Under the pieces are notes generated by a model that searched no databases, was not told where the DNA came from, and was given only the letters and a program-made list of their open reading frames with translations. DNA of 64,000 nucleotides. Origin: Streptomyces ferrugineus. GTDB taxonomy: Bacteria; Actinomycetota; Actinomycetes; Streptomycetales; Streptomycetaceae. The DNA is taken from the NCBI RefSeq assembly GCF_015160855.1, contig NZ_CP063373.1:9337001-9401000 (forward strand). The letters run 5' to 3'. Within the stretch, counting starts at the first letter, position 1. Every line of letters starts with the position of its first letter. This document shows positions 17,377 to 25,587 of this stretch, piece by piece. The translations under genes were made by a program, and so were the position numbers.

Positions 17377-17377
17377 T

Positions 17378-17794
17378 AAACTCTCCAATAGTCGTTCGGG
17401 GGCGAAGTGGCGTTCGTCTCGTCGAATTCCGATACATCGCGAGGCGTTTCGGCCGAGGTGCCGTGTTACCTTCCCTCGCCGTTTTCGAGATGGGCAATTT
17501 GGACAGACATCAGCCGCGATGTCAGGCGAGTCAGTCACGTCGCCCCTGACCGCCAGGTGTCACCTCTGAGCTGCGGAGGTACCGGATTCCGGCACCTCGA
17601 CCGGTTGCTTCGCCGCAAGAAGTTTTCGGGCCCGGCGGGAGCGATTTCGGCAACCGGGGATCCACCCTTACTGTTTCCCTCTCCCCGGCCACACCGAAAG
17701 AAGTAGTGAGGAGTTTCAGAACCAACTCTGGACTTATCTCCAGGTGGTGTGGCTTTGTTGTCCAGCCCATTGTTCAAGACCGAAAAGGAGCCCT
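17378..17794. other. Intergenic control region between repressor and excisionase-like gene
   Basis: About 417 bp without a convincing gene. It must contain the divergent promoters that set the integrated/excised switch. An interrupted palindrome (ACCTC ... GAGGT, 17562-17580) is present. AT content is somewhat higher than in flanking genes. Confidence 0.45.
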
Positions 17795-18037
17795 GTGCCG
17801 AAGACCCCTCCCCGTAGCACCAACGCCCCTGCCACCGCTGCGGCTGCCCAGCGTGGCCCCCTTGCCACCCCTGCGGAGGTCGCCGCCTATCTCGGGGTAC
17901 CGGTGAAGACCCTCTACCAGTGGAAGTACCGGGGCATCGGCCCCAGCGTCCACAAGGTCGGCCGTCACCTGCGCTACCGCTGGCCGGAGGTGGACGCGTG
18001 GCTGGACGCCCAGACGTCGTACGACCTCACGGCCTGA
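17795..18037 (+). CDS. xis: Excisionase-like MerR/HTH_17 DNA-binding protein
   Basis: 80 residues from a GTG preceded by AAAAGGAG. The core LATPAEVAAYLGVPVKTLYQWKYRGIGPSVHKVGRHLRYRWPEVDAWLDAQ is the winged helix of HTH_17/excisionase proteins common in actinomycete integrative elements. It lies between the control region and the replication-type gene, on the opposite strand to int. It probably directs int toward excision; a transcription factor role is the alternative. Confidence 0.8.
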   Translation: MPKTPPRSTNAPATAAAAQRGPLATPAEVAAYLGVPVKTLYQWKYRGIGPSVHKVGRHLRYRWPEVDAWLDAQTSYDLTA

Positions 18038-18185
18038 CCCCGCATCTGACGCGGACGACGAAGCGGCCCCCGGCGCGCCAACGCCGAGGGCCGAAGACTC
18101 CCCTGCCGATTGCCCATCCCTGAACGAACGAGCTGGTGAGGGGCGGGACCTTGCCCGTCCTGCCTCTCACCGGAGAGGAACGCCT

Positions 18186-19820
18186 ATGGAGGACTCTACG
18201 TCCCCCAGCACCAAGACCACCTCCCCCACCGCCTGGCCCACTCCCGCGGTCCCCGGCGAGGGCATCCCCTGGCGCCGCAGGGGTCAGGCGGACACACGGT
18301 CCCCCGCGTCGGGGACCGTCGAGCACTCGACGGATGCGGAAGCACACGGGGACCGTCCCCGGCCGTCTGCCGATGCTGCTGTTGGGGACCGTCCCCGCGA
18401 CGTGCCCGCTGCCCGGTCCCCGCACGTCCCGGTCCCCGTATCGACCTCCGGCGCAAACCCGCAGGTCAGCGGCGGGAAATCGGGGACCGGTCCCCAAGAG
18501 ACAGCCGTTTCACCAGGGGACCGCAACGGGGACCGTGATCACGGTCCCCTCGACGCATGGGGACCGGATCACGAGGTCGGTCCCCGGCCTCCTCGGGGAC
18601 CCGCAGACCCCTCGGAACAGGGTTCCGGTGAGGGTGCGGAGTTGCTGGATGAGCTGCGGGCGGCGATCGGCAAGTACGTGGTGCTGCCCAGTGACGAGGC
18701 GCTGACAGCAGTCACCCTGTGGGTGGCAGCCACGCACATCCAGACCGTTCTGCAGCACGCGCCGCGTCTGGCGGTCGTAGGCCCGACGAAGGGCTGCGGC
18801 AAGTCCCGGGTTTTGGACGTGCTCCACGAGATCGTCCACCAGCCGATCATGACGGTGAACATGTCTACGGCGGTGCTCTTCCGCGTCATCGGCAAGAACC
18901 CGCGCACGATCCTGGTGGACGAGGCCGACACCATCTTCAGCAAGGCGGGCGAGAACGAGGAACTGCGTGGCCTGCTGAACGCCGGACATCAGCGCAACCG
19001 GCCCGCCTGGCGCATCTCCGGTCCCGAGCACAAGCCGACCCCGTATCCGACCTTCGCCATGGCCGCACTGGCCTCGATCGGCGACCTCCCCGACACGATC
19101 ACGGACCGGGCGGTCGTGCTCCGCATGCAGAAGCGCAAGCCGGGCGAGAAGGTGACCCCGTTCCGCTCGCGCTACGCCACACCGGAACTGAACGCACTGC
19201 GGGACAAGCTGGCCGCCTGGCTGGGACCGCTGCGCGGCACGGCCAGCCGCATGGCGCCGCCCATGCCGGTGGAGGACCGGGCGGCGGACACCTGGGAACC
19301 GCTGGTCATCATCGCCGACCTGGCCGGCGGCCACTGGCCCGCCCGTGCCCGTGCGGCCTGCGTGGCGATGACCCGGTTCGAGGCCGTCCAGGACGAGCAG
19401 ACCAACCTGAAGACACGGCTGCTGCGCGACATCCACCGCGTCTTCGAGGCACACGGCAACCCCGAGGCCCTGTCCTCCCTGGATCTGGTCACCGCCCTGC
19501 TCCAGGACCCCGACGCCCCTTGGGCGGAGCACGGCACCAAGGGACTCAGCGCCTACCACCTGGGCAGCATGCTCCGGGCCTTCGACATCCGCCCGGCTAA
19601 CTACCGGTTCGACAAGGGCAGGCAGGCCAAGGGATACGCCCGTAACCGGTTCCTCGACAGCTGGGCCCGGCACTGCCCCGACCTCACCGAGACCGCGCCC
19701 GCACCCGCGCACGACGACACGCCCGCGCGCCGGGCCCGGGGCAAGCCGCCCACCGCCGCGGCGGGCTCGCTGCCCATCGGCCCGCTCGGCGGCCCCGCCG
19801 GCCCTAAGCGCGCCCGCTGA
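18186..19820 (+). CDS. DUF3631 P-loop protein, probable replication protein of the element
   Basis: 544 residues. The first 140 or so are Pro/Ser/Thr/Gly-rich and presumably disordered. The DUF3631 region follows: AVVGPTKGCGKSRVLDVL (Walker A-like P-loop near residue 200), RTILVDEADTIF (Walker B-like), LRGLLNAGHQR, and LASIGDLPDTITDRAVVLRMQKR. The C-terminus is a KGYARNRFLDSWARH segment and a basic tail. The helicase-like ATPase and its place between xis and mob genes suggest a replication initiator; this is inferred. Its 5' coding part contains a dense heptamer array, entered separately. Confidence 0.8.
   Translation: MEDSTSPSTKTTSPTAWPTPAVPGEGIPWRRRGQADTRSPASGTVEHSTDAEAHGDRPRPSADAAVGDRPRDVPAARSPHVPVPVSTSGANPQVSGGKSGTGPQETAVSPGDRNGDRDHGPLDAWGPDHEVGPRPPRGPADPSEQGSGEGAELLDELRAAIGKYVVLPSDEALTAVTLWVAATHIQTVLQHAPRLAVVGPTKGCGKSRVLDVLHEIVHQPIMTVNMSTAVLFRVIGKNPRTILVDEADTIFSKAGENEELRGLLNAGHQRNRPAWRISGPEHKPTPYPTFAMAALASIGDLPDTITDRAVVLRMQKRKPGEKVTPFRSRYATPELNALRDKLAAWLGPLRGTASRMAPPMPVEDRAADTWEPLVIIADLAGGHWPARARAACVAMTRFEAVQDEQTNLKTRLLRDIHRVFEAHGNPEALSSLDLVTALLQDPDAPWAEHGTKGLSAYHLGSMLRAFDIRPANYRFDKGRQAKGYARNRFLDSWARHCPDLTETAPAPAHDDTPARRARGKPPTAAAGSLPIGPLGGPAGPKRAR
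18248..18601. repeat. Array of 15 GGGGACC/GGTCCCC heptamers with nested palindromes
   Basis: Forward copies start at 18311, 18348, 18384, 18482, 18516, 18528, 18559 and 18595; reverse copies at 18248, 18298, 18415, 18431, 18489, 18543 and 18579. Nested palindromes: 18348-18360 and 18384-18396 (13 bp), 18482-18495 (14 bp, perfect) and 18528-18549 (22 bp, arms GGGGACCGTGA and TCACGGTCCCC). Forward copies fall in all three reading frames of the host gene, so the conservation is of DNA, not protein. Candidate iteron origin or regulatory array. Confidence 0.85.
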
Positions 19821-19836
19821 CCCGCCTCCCCTGGGT

Positions 19837-19975
19837 CCGTATCACTGCGTTGCATCCGTCCCCGCGCAGGTCAGCGCGGGGACGGATGTCCTCACCGGGA
19901 CGGACTTCTCCGTACCTGCCCAAGTGTCCGTACCTGTCCTGACCAGGCATGGGACGGATGCGACGCACGTGACAC
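19837..19975. promoter_or_regulatory. Hairpin plus direct repeats; candidate oriT or mob promoter region
   Basis: A perfect 15-bp inverted repeat (19854-19868 and 19875-19889, 6-nt loop) is followed by GGGACGGA at 19880, 19898 and 19951 and TCCGTACCTG at 19910 and 19927 (17 bp apart). It lies between the DUF3631 gene and mobC, where oriT sites often lie. The hairpin could instead terminate the upstream gene; it has no T-tract. Confidence 0.5.
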
Positions 19976-20008
19976 ACCTCCCACCCCTCTCACCACCGGA
20001 GTACTCCG

Positions 20009-20611
20009 ATGCGCGACCCGCGCCCCGAACACCCCATGTCCCAGGAGCAGATGGCGACCACCCCCGTCACACACGCAGCAAGTTGTCGGGTAAGGAGTCC
20101 TTACCCGGCCCCCGCCCTGGAGGGTGCGGAGGCATCCGGCGCAGGGGCACCGGGGTCGGTCGGCCCGGGGGAGCCGACCGGGACTGGGGGCAGCGAGCCG
20201 TCGTCGAACGCGCTGCAGCAGTCTGCGCCGCGTCGCCGTCTGCGTGACAAGCAACTGCGCGAACGCCGCGTCCATCCCCGTTACAGCGACGACGAGTTCG
20301 CCCTCGTCCAGAAGGCCGCTGGCCTAAGCCGCATGCAGCCCGGCGGCTACGTCGCCGAGTGCGCGCTCGCCGCCGCCCGGGCCGACGATCCCACCGCGGC
20401 CGTCGCCGACTACCGCGCCATGGTCAAGGCACTGATGGCCGCCAACCGGCAACTCGGCGGCATCGGCAACAACCTCAACCAGCTCACCTGGCACCTCAAC
20501 AAGGACGGCGCCTGGCCCCACCCCGACACCGTCCAACGACTCCTTGACCGCGTCGAGGCGTCCATCGCCGAGGTGGACACCGCCGTCGCCCAGATCACAG
20601 AGGGGCGGTGA
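20009..20611 (+). CDS. mobC: MobC-like relaxosome accessory protein
   Basis: 200 residues. The first 70 are low complexity; the conserved part has RRVHPRYSDDEFALVQKAAGLSRMQPGGYVAECAL (ribbon-helix-helix-like DNA binding) and MVKALMAANRQLGGIGNNLNQLTWHLNKDG, the MobC signature, ending in a coiled-coil-like helix. MobC proteins open oriT DNA for the relaxase. The stop is four bases before the relaxase TTG, indicating coupling. ATG 20036 is an alternative start. Confidence 0.85.
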   Translation: MRDPRPEHPMSQEQMATTPVTHAASCRVRSPYPAPALEGAEASGAGAPGSVGPGEPTGTGGSEPSSNALQQSAPRRRLRDKQLRERRVHPRYSDDEFALVQKAAGLSRMQPGGYVAECALAAARADDPTAAVADYRAMVKALMAANRQLGGIGNNLNQLTWHLNKDGAWPHPDTVQRLLDRVEASIAEVDTAVAQITEGR

Positions 20612-20615
20612 GCCC

Positions 20616-22292
20616 TTGATCTCGAAGATCATCCTCGGCAAGGGGCCCCACGCCATGCGCCGCACGATCGGCTATCTCTTCGGCAAGGGCCGGGCCAACG
20701 AGCACATCGACCCGCACCTGGTGGCCTCGTGGAACGGCTTCGCCCCCGACCCCGGCCGCAGCCCCCACCGCGACCCGAGGGACGTGGAGACCCAGCTCGC
20801 CACACAGCTCGACCAGCCCGTGAAGATGCTCGGCGACAAGGCACCCAAGCACACCGTGTGGCACTGCCCCGTCCGTGCCGCACCCGAAGACCCGATCCTC
20901 ACCGACGCCCAGTGGGCCGACATCGCCCGCCGGATCGTCGCCGCCGCCGGCATCGCCCCCGAAGGCGACGAGGAAGCCTGCCGCTGGGTGGCCGTCCGCC
21001 ACGCCGACGACCACATCCACATCGCCGCCACCCTCGTACGCCAGGACGGCCGCCGCCCTCAGCGTGATTACGACCAGCGCGCCGTGCAGCGCGAAGCCCG
21101 CCAGATCGAAGTCGACTACGGGCTGAGGCGGTTGAAGCCGGGCGACGGTACCGCCGCCAAACGCCCCACCAGCAAGGAACACTTCAAGGCCAAACGCCTG
21201 GGCCAGGTCGCCACCTCCCGTGATGTCCTGCGCCTGCGGGTCCGCCGGACCGTCGCCGCCGCGGCCGACGAGGCCGAGTTCTTCGCCCTGCTGGAGGCAA
21301 CGGGGGTGACCGTGCGCCTCAAACTCGGCCCATCCGGCGACGCACTCAGCTGCAACTTCGCCCTGCCCGGCGACACCAACGGCAAGGGCGAGCCGGTCTT
21401 CTACTCCGGCTCCACTCTCGCCCCCGATCTCTCCCTCCCTCAGATCCGCCGACGCCTCGCCACCACCAGCCCCGAGCCCGCGACCGTCCGGCCGGGCAAC
21501 CCGTGGCACCGGGCCACCGCCGCCACCGAACGCATCCCCCACCACCTCACCCACAGCAGCGACGAGGTGGCCCAGGGCCAGCTGGCCGCGCTCGGCGCCG
21601 CATTCGACCTGCTCCCGCTCACCGCCCCCGCCACGGTGCGGCCCGAACTCGAACGCGCCGCCGTCGCCTTCGAGCGCGCCACCCGCTCCCGCATCGCTGG
21701 CGACGACGCCAGTGCCTGCGCCCTGCGTCGCAGTGTCCAAGCGATCTGGAAGGACCCCTCGCGGCATGGAGACAGTGCCGGGCTGGCGATGCTGCTGGAC
21801 GTCGCGCTCACCGCGGTCGCCTACGCGATGCACTGGCACCGCACCCGCCAGCACGCCCAGCAACAGGCGGCAGCCGAGCAGACCCTCATCCACCTGCAGG
21901 CCGCGTACACGCAGATCACCGGACCGGTCCTGGCCGGCCTCGCCAGCCGGGCACCCAGCCCGCAGACCAGGCGCCGCTACGCCCACCACCTCCAACAGGC
22001 GGTCCCCGAACACGCCGAACGCATCCTGGACGACCCCGCCTGGGACGCCCTTGCCACCGTGCTCGCCAAGGCCGAAGCAGCCGGACACAACCCGACCGCG
22101 ATCCTCAACCGGGCCCTCAGCCAGCGCACGCTCGACGACGCCCACAGCCCCGCACGAGCACTGACCTGGCGCATCCGCCGTTTCGGCGAACGCCACGCAC
22201 CCGGCCCACGAGCCCAGGCAGCCAACGCGCACTACATCGAGGGGCACCCCGCCGCTCCGCGCCCGCAGCAGCCGCAGGCGCGGCGGCGTTGA
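20616..22292 (+). CDS. mob: Relaxase / mobilization nuclease
   Basis: 558 residues from TTG 20616, preceded by AGAGGGGCGG; translation begins ISKIILGKGPHAMRRTIGYL. The relaxase His motif is RHADDHIHIAATLVR (near residue 130), matching the HxDxxHxHI metal site of VirD2/MobA-type nucleases. The nucleophilic Tyr cannot be fixed by eye. The C-terminal half (about 270-558) is a helical region with a possible membrane-leaning segment AMLLDVALTAVAYAMHW. It nicks oriT and pilots the strand in conjugal mobilization. Confidence 0.88.
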   Translation: MISKIILGKGPHAMRRTIGYLFGKGRANEHIDPHLVASWNGFAPDPGRSPHRDPRDVETQLATQLDQPVKMLGDKAPKHTVWHCPVRAAPEDPILTDAQWADIARRIVAAAGIAPEGDEEACRWVAVRHADDHIHIAATLVRQDGRRPQRDYDQRAVQREARQIEVDYGLRRLKPGDGTAAKRPTSKEHFKAKRLGQVATSRDVLRLRVRRTVAAAADEAEFFALLEATGVTVRLKLGPSGDALSCNFALPGDTNGKGEPVFYSGSTLAPDLSLPQIRRRLATTSPEPATVRPGNPWHRATAATERIPHHLTHSSDEVAQGQLAALGAAFDLLPLTAPATVRPELERAAVAFERATRSRIAGDDASACALRRSVQAIWKDPSRHGDSAGLAMLLDVALTAVAYAMHWHRTRQHAQQQAAAEQTLIHLQAAYTQITGPVLAGLASRAPSPQTRRRYAHHLQQAVPEHAERILDDPAWDALATVLAKAEAAGHNPTAILNRALSQRTLDDAHSPARALTWRIRRFGERHAPGPRAQAANAHYIEGHPAAPRPQQPQARRR

Positions 22293-22619
22293 TCACCTTT
22301 GTGCCCGGCCGCCACTGTCCGGCCTGGGTGCCTGGGGTTTGCGGTGTTTGCCGGTGCTGGAGCTGAGTGGCTTCGACACCGGCCCTGAAGGTGAGGGATC
22401 GTTGGCCTCTGGGTACAGGATGGCTTGGGCCTCGGCCAGGCTGTCGGCGAACCCGTACAGCTCCCAGGTGTGCCCGTTCCAGCGCTCGATGGCACGGGGC
22501 GCATCCGGGTTCAGATGCGATGCCCTGGGCCCGTCGCAGGGCACGACAGGAACGGCGCGAAGTCGGCCGATCTTCGCGTCACGGCGCTCCGCCCAGTCCT
22601 TCAGCGGCTCGTCGTCCAT
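22293..22619 (-). CDS. DUF6087-like small protein
   Basis: 108 residues, start MDDEPLKDWAERRDAKIGRLRAVP, with the conserved middle RASHLNPDAPRAIERWNGHTWELYGFADSLAEAQAIL. This is the pattern of DUF6087 proteins, which are frequent in streptomycete accessory regions. The C-terminus is basic and disordered. It is convergent with the relaxase gene, ending one base after the relaxase stop. Function unknown. Confidence 0.65.
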   Translation of the reverse strand: MDDEPLKDWAERRDAKIGRLRAVPVVPCDGPRASHLNPDAPRAIERWNGHTWELYGFADSLAEAQAILYPEANDPSPSGPVSKPLSSSTGKHRKPQAPRPDSGGRAQR

Positions 22620-22654
22620 CCTGCCGTTCCTCGCTCGCGTCGGTGGCGGCTATC

Positions 22655-23842
22655 TCAGGAGGGTAGCGGCCACTGCGGGCCGTTCGGGTTCCCCAGCCAG
22701 ACGACCTGCTGGTCGCGGGAGACGGTCACGCCGAACGCCGCGGTGTTCGGCGAGCCGTACTCCTCCCAGGTAGCCACCGCCGATTCGACCGCGTCCCACA
22801 GGCGACGGGGACCGCCCTGGCGGACCTGCCAGCCACCATCCGTGGGAGCGAGGACGGCGAAGGAATCGGTAACGCTGTCCAACAGAAACGTGCTGACCGT
22901 GCCACCGTCGACCGCCATCGAGAAGAAACGGGCGTCCGGCGCCGCGAGCTGCGCCATGAACGCCGACCCGGAACTGGTGAGAACCTCTGGCCCGCGTGCG
23001 GCTCTCCTTACCGTCCCGTCGTCGGGCCCCGGCACCATGCCGAGGCTCTCCGGTGGCTCTTGCTGGCGGGCGATCATGAAGCTTGGGTCGTCCTCGCTGA
23101 ACCAGCCACTCGCGCCGTCTCCTGTGACGATGAGCTTGACCAGGCCGAGGGAGCGCATCCAGCCGCGCAGGGTGGTGAGGATGACACCGCCCGGCCGCAC
23201 CTGCTCCAGCCAGGCGGGCGGGATGCTGCGGAAGCCGCACGTGGCGATCAGCCGGTCGTATGGGGCGCCATCAGGGTGGCCGACGCGGCCGTCCCCCACC
23301 AGCAGATGAGGGCTGTGACCGCACTCGGTGAGCGCCTCGCGGGCACGTCGGGCCACGCCCTCGTCCGTCTCGATCGAGGTCACGCTCTCGCTACCGAGCC
23401 GGTGGCACATCAGCGCTGTCGAGTAACCAGTTCCGGTGCCGATCTCCAGCACGTTCATGCCGTCCTGCACATCCAGGTCTTCGAGCATCCGCACGACGAG
23501 GCTCGGCAGCGTCGACGACGAGGTCGGGGCCGCGTTGCTGATCGGCTTCGGGTCGGCCCAGTCGATGTCCCGACCGTCGAACTGAGTCATCCATGTCTCG
23601 TCGGTGTAGACGAGCCGGAGCCACTCCTCCTTGCCGACCGTCTCCGATGTGACCGGCTCCCAGGTGGTGACGCCCGGGGCATGGCCCTCCCGGTAGAAGC
23701 GCGGGATGAACCTGTGCCGGGGCACGGCCTCCACGGCGGCCCGCCACTCAGGTGAGCGCAGCCGGCCGTCCTTCTCCAGTTTCCGAGCAAGTCGGCGCCG
23801 GAGATCGACCGCAGCCGTCTCGATATCGGTCTCACTGGCCAC
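22655..23842 (-). CDS. tgmM: PIMT-like O-methyltransferase of a graspetide locus
   Basis: 395 residues. The N-terminal 200 are a protein L-isoaspartyl/D-aspartyl methyltransferase fold: VPRHRFIPRFYR, MNVLEIGTGTGYSTALM (SAM motif I), VTSIETDEGVARRARE and ATCGFRSIPPAWLEQVRPGG. A C-terminal extension of about 170 residues is typical of the enzymes paired with ATP-grasp peptide ligases, which methylate a core Asp and drive aspartimide formation. The GTG start overlaps the tgmB stop by 11 bases, so it belongs to the same operon. Confidence 0.87.
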   Translation of the reverse strand: MASETDIETAAVDLRRRLARKLEKDGRLRSPEWRAAVEAVPRHRFIPRFYREGHAPGVTTWEPVTSETVGKEEWLRLVYTDETWMTQFDGRDIDWADPKPISNAAPTSSSTLPSLVVRMLEDLDVQDGMNVLEIGTGTGYSTALMCHRLGSESVTSIETDEGVARRAREALTECGHSPHLLVGDGRVGHPDGAPYDRLIATCGFRSIPPAWLEQVRPGGVILTTLRGWMRSLGLVKLIVTGDGASGWFSEDDPSFMIARQQEPPESLGMVPGPDDGTVRRAARGPEVLTSSGSAFMAQLAAPDARFFSMAVDGGTVSTFLLDSVTDSFAVLAPTDGGWQVRQGGPRRLWDAVESAVATWEEYGSPNTAAFGVTVSRDQQVVWLGNPNGPQWPLPS

Positions 23843-24804
23843 AGAGTCCTCCTTCCAGAAGATCGGCGAGTGCCGCAGTCATCGGCAGACCGGTCGGCGG
23901 CTCCATCCATGCCCACTGCCCGGAAGGATTGCACTCGATGAAGATCCACTCGCCGCGGTCGGTCAGAGCAAAGTCGAACGCCCCGAAGACGAGCCCGAAG
24001 TGCTTCAGATAGGCACGCATCGACCGCTCCACCGCGGGTGGCGCGGCAACCGGCGTGTATGTGTGAGTGCCGTAGTCCGTACGCCAGTCGAGGAGACCGG
24101 AGTCGATCCGCACGGCGAAGATCTGCTCGCCGATCACCGTCACCCGGATATCGGCAACCTTGTCCACCCGCTTCTGGAAGAGGTGCATGGTGCCGGACAC
24201 GGAGGCGTCGATCTCGTCGGCGATCACCTCGGTCACGCGGACGGTCTGGGCCTTGCCGTCGACCAGATAGAGCGGAACCGAGATCGGCTTGAAGATGACC
24301 GGACCGTGCGCCCTGATGAAGGCCCGTGCGTCGTCGGGAACGTTGGTGATCAACGTCGGCGGAAGCGTGAAGCCGGCCACCGCCGCTGCCGCGAGCCCGG
24401 CTGGCTTGTACTCGGCGTCGCCGATGCGATTGGGGTGGTTGACGTAGAGGCAGCCGGGCAGAGAGGTCAGAATGCCGCCCAGCCCGTAGCGCGCCTGGGC
24501 GATGGCGAACCGCTCGTCCTGCTTGTCGAGGTGGGGGAAGGCAAACCCGGAGGGGCGGCGGTAGTACACGGAACGCACCGCGCCTAGGTCGGCACGTCGG
24601 CTCGGGGTCTGCACGCTTCCCCGCCACCCATCGGTGCCACCGATGGGTGGCCGAGCACGACAGAGTGGCGGGGAAGTCACCGGAGTCGAACCGCACGACC
24701 GGGACACCCCGGTCGTGCAGCTCGGCGATCACGAAGTCCGCAGTCGGGTCGTCGAGGTTGGTGACGACCAGGACCGGACGAACGTCGTTCGTCACCAGAG
24801 TCAC
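23832..24804 (-). pseudogene. tgmB: ATP-grasp RiPP maturase with apparent +1 frameshift
   Basis: The N-terminal 55-60 codons (VRPVLVVTNLDDPTADFVIAELHD..., GTG start at 24804 overlapping the precursor stop as GTGA) are in one frame. The rest (GWRGSVQTPSRR..., AVRSVYYRRPSGFAFP, ATP-grasp core PVIFKPISVPLY, FGAFDFALTDRGEWIFIECNPSGQW) is in another. The span is 973 bp, exactly 324 codons plus one base. The break falls at or near a 27-bp perfect palindrome (24624-24650). An intact version would be a 323-residue graspetide ligase joining Asp/Glu side chains to Thr/Ser/Lys. Either the gene is inactive, the base is a sequencing error, or a shorter protein starts at GTG 24707 without the N-terminal domain. 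Confidence 0.8.
24624..24650. repeat. Perfect palindrome at the tgmB frameshift
   Basis: Arms CCACCCATCGGTG (24624-24636) and CACCGATGGGTGG (24638-24650) flank one central base. Such a hairpin is a hotspot for sequencing compression and for replication slippage. Confidence 0.85.
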
Positions 24805-25103
24805 TGGTCGGTGTCGTTCCCCGTGTCGCTGTCCGGGGAGTCGCTGTTGCGGTCGCCCTGGCCCGTGGTGCCGGTCGCGGGATTCGTACCGGAGGATGTG
24901 CCGTGGCCCGGGGACATGGTGGGTACCCCGGAATTGTCGAAGTACCGGGCGGTCTGCGTCTCCGGATCCAGCGTCACCGTCGCGTAGACGGGGCCCTCGA
25001 CGGGCGGGTACGGGGCGATGCGACGCAGACCCCACGGGGCCACCGTCAGATGCCCCTGCGGCAGCGGGCTGCCCGTGGGGAATCGATCCATGTGGTTGAA
25101 CAC
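24801..25103 (-). CDS. tgmA: ATP-grasp-modified RiPP precursor (graspetide)
   Basis: 100 residues from GTG 25103 (AAGGA seven bases ahead). The leader has PWGLRRIAPYP (residues 23-33) and VTLDPETQTARYFDNSG (43-59), the recognition blocks of the GRASP-target precursor family. The core is rich in Thr/Ser (T69, S70, S71, T73, T77, T79, T80) followed by Asp (D84, D88, D91, D93, D97, D99), the pattern for Thr-to-Asp side-chain ester rings. Its stop overlaps the tgmB start. The methyltransferase partner suggests an aspartimidylated graspetide like fuscimiditide; the ring pattern is not predicted here. Confidence 0.87.
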   Translation of the reverse strand: MFNHMDRFPTGSPLPQGHLTVAPWGLRRIAPYPPVEGPVYATVTLDPETQTARYFDNSGVPTMSPGHGTSSGTNPATGTTGQGDRNSDSPDSDTGNDTDQ

Positions 25104-25224
25104 GGTGTTCCTTCCTGTCAGAAGTTCTGTCCTTCGCCTGACTTGCTCACCCGCACGGCATCGAGGAACACGATCCTGCTTGTGCGGGAGTCTCAGGGGC
25201 ACCGGGAAGAAGAGACACCGGGGC

Positions 25225-25587
25225 CTACGTCGAAACCGGACCGGGATTTCGCAGCCCGTCCAGGACCCGTTGAAGGAGGCTGATGTCCGGTGCGCGGGCC
25301 TCGACTGCCAGTCGGCCGTCGTCGTACCAGCGGCTGAGCTGCTGCCGCCACGCGATCTCGGCACGCTGCATCTCCGCGCGGATCTCGCCGAGAGCCAGTC
25401 CCGACTCGACGCGCAGCCGCACAAGGTCGGCGGGGGTTATTCGGACCGACTCTGGGATAGCAACCGCGCCGGCCTCGTCAGACGGACGCGTCGGGCTGAA
25501 GGCCAGCTGCACGCACGCGTCCGGGAACGGGTCGCCGACCAGTTCCTCCGAGGGCAGGAGCCGTAAGGAGATACGCGAGATCAGCAT
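25225..25587 (-). CDS. Hypothetical protein coupled to an anti-sigma-type ATPase
   Basis: 120 residues, starting MLISRISLRLLPSEELVGDPFPDACVQLAF; ATG 25587 overlaps the upstream stop as ATGCTGA. The C-terminal half is helical with IRAEMQRAEIAWRQQLSRWYDDGRLAVEARAPDISLLQRVLDGL. No known family recognised; no signal peptide. It lies 121 bp before the graspetide precursor on the same strand, so it may be part of the regulation or of the same transcript. Confidence 0.65.
   Translation of the reverse strand: MLISRISLRLLPSEELVGDPFPDACVQLAFSPTRPSDEAGAVAIPESVRITPADLVRLRVESGLALGEIRAEMQRAEIAWRQQLSRWYDDGRLAVEARAPDISLLQRVLDGLRNPGPVST

Noticed and set aside
17407..17706. Possible 99-aa gene in the element control region
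   Set aside because: Weak codon bias, no ribosome binding site and no similarity; the stretch is better explained as regulatory DNA.
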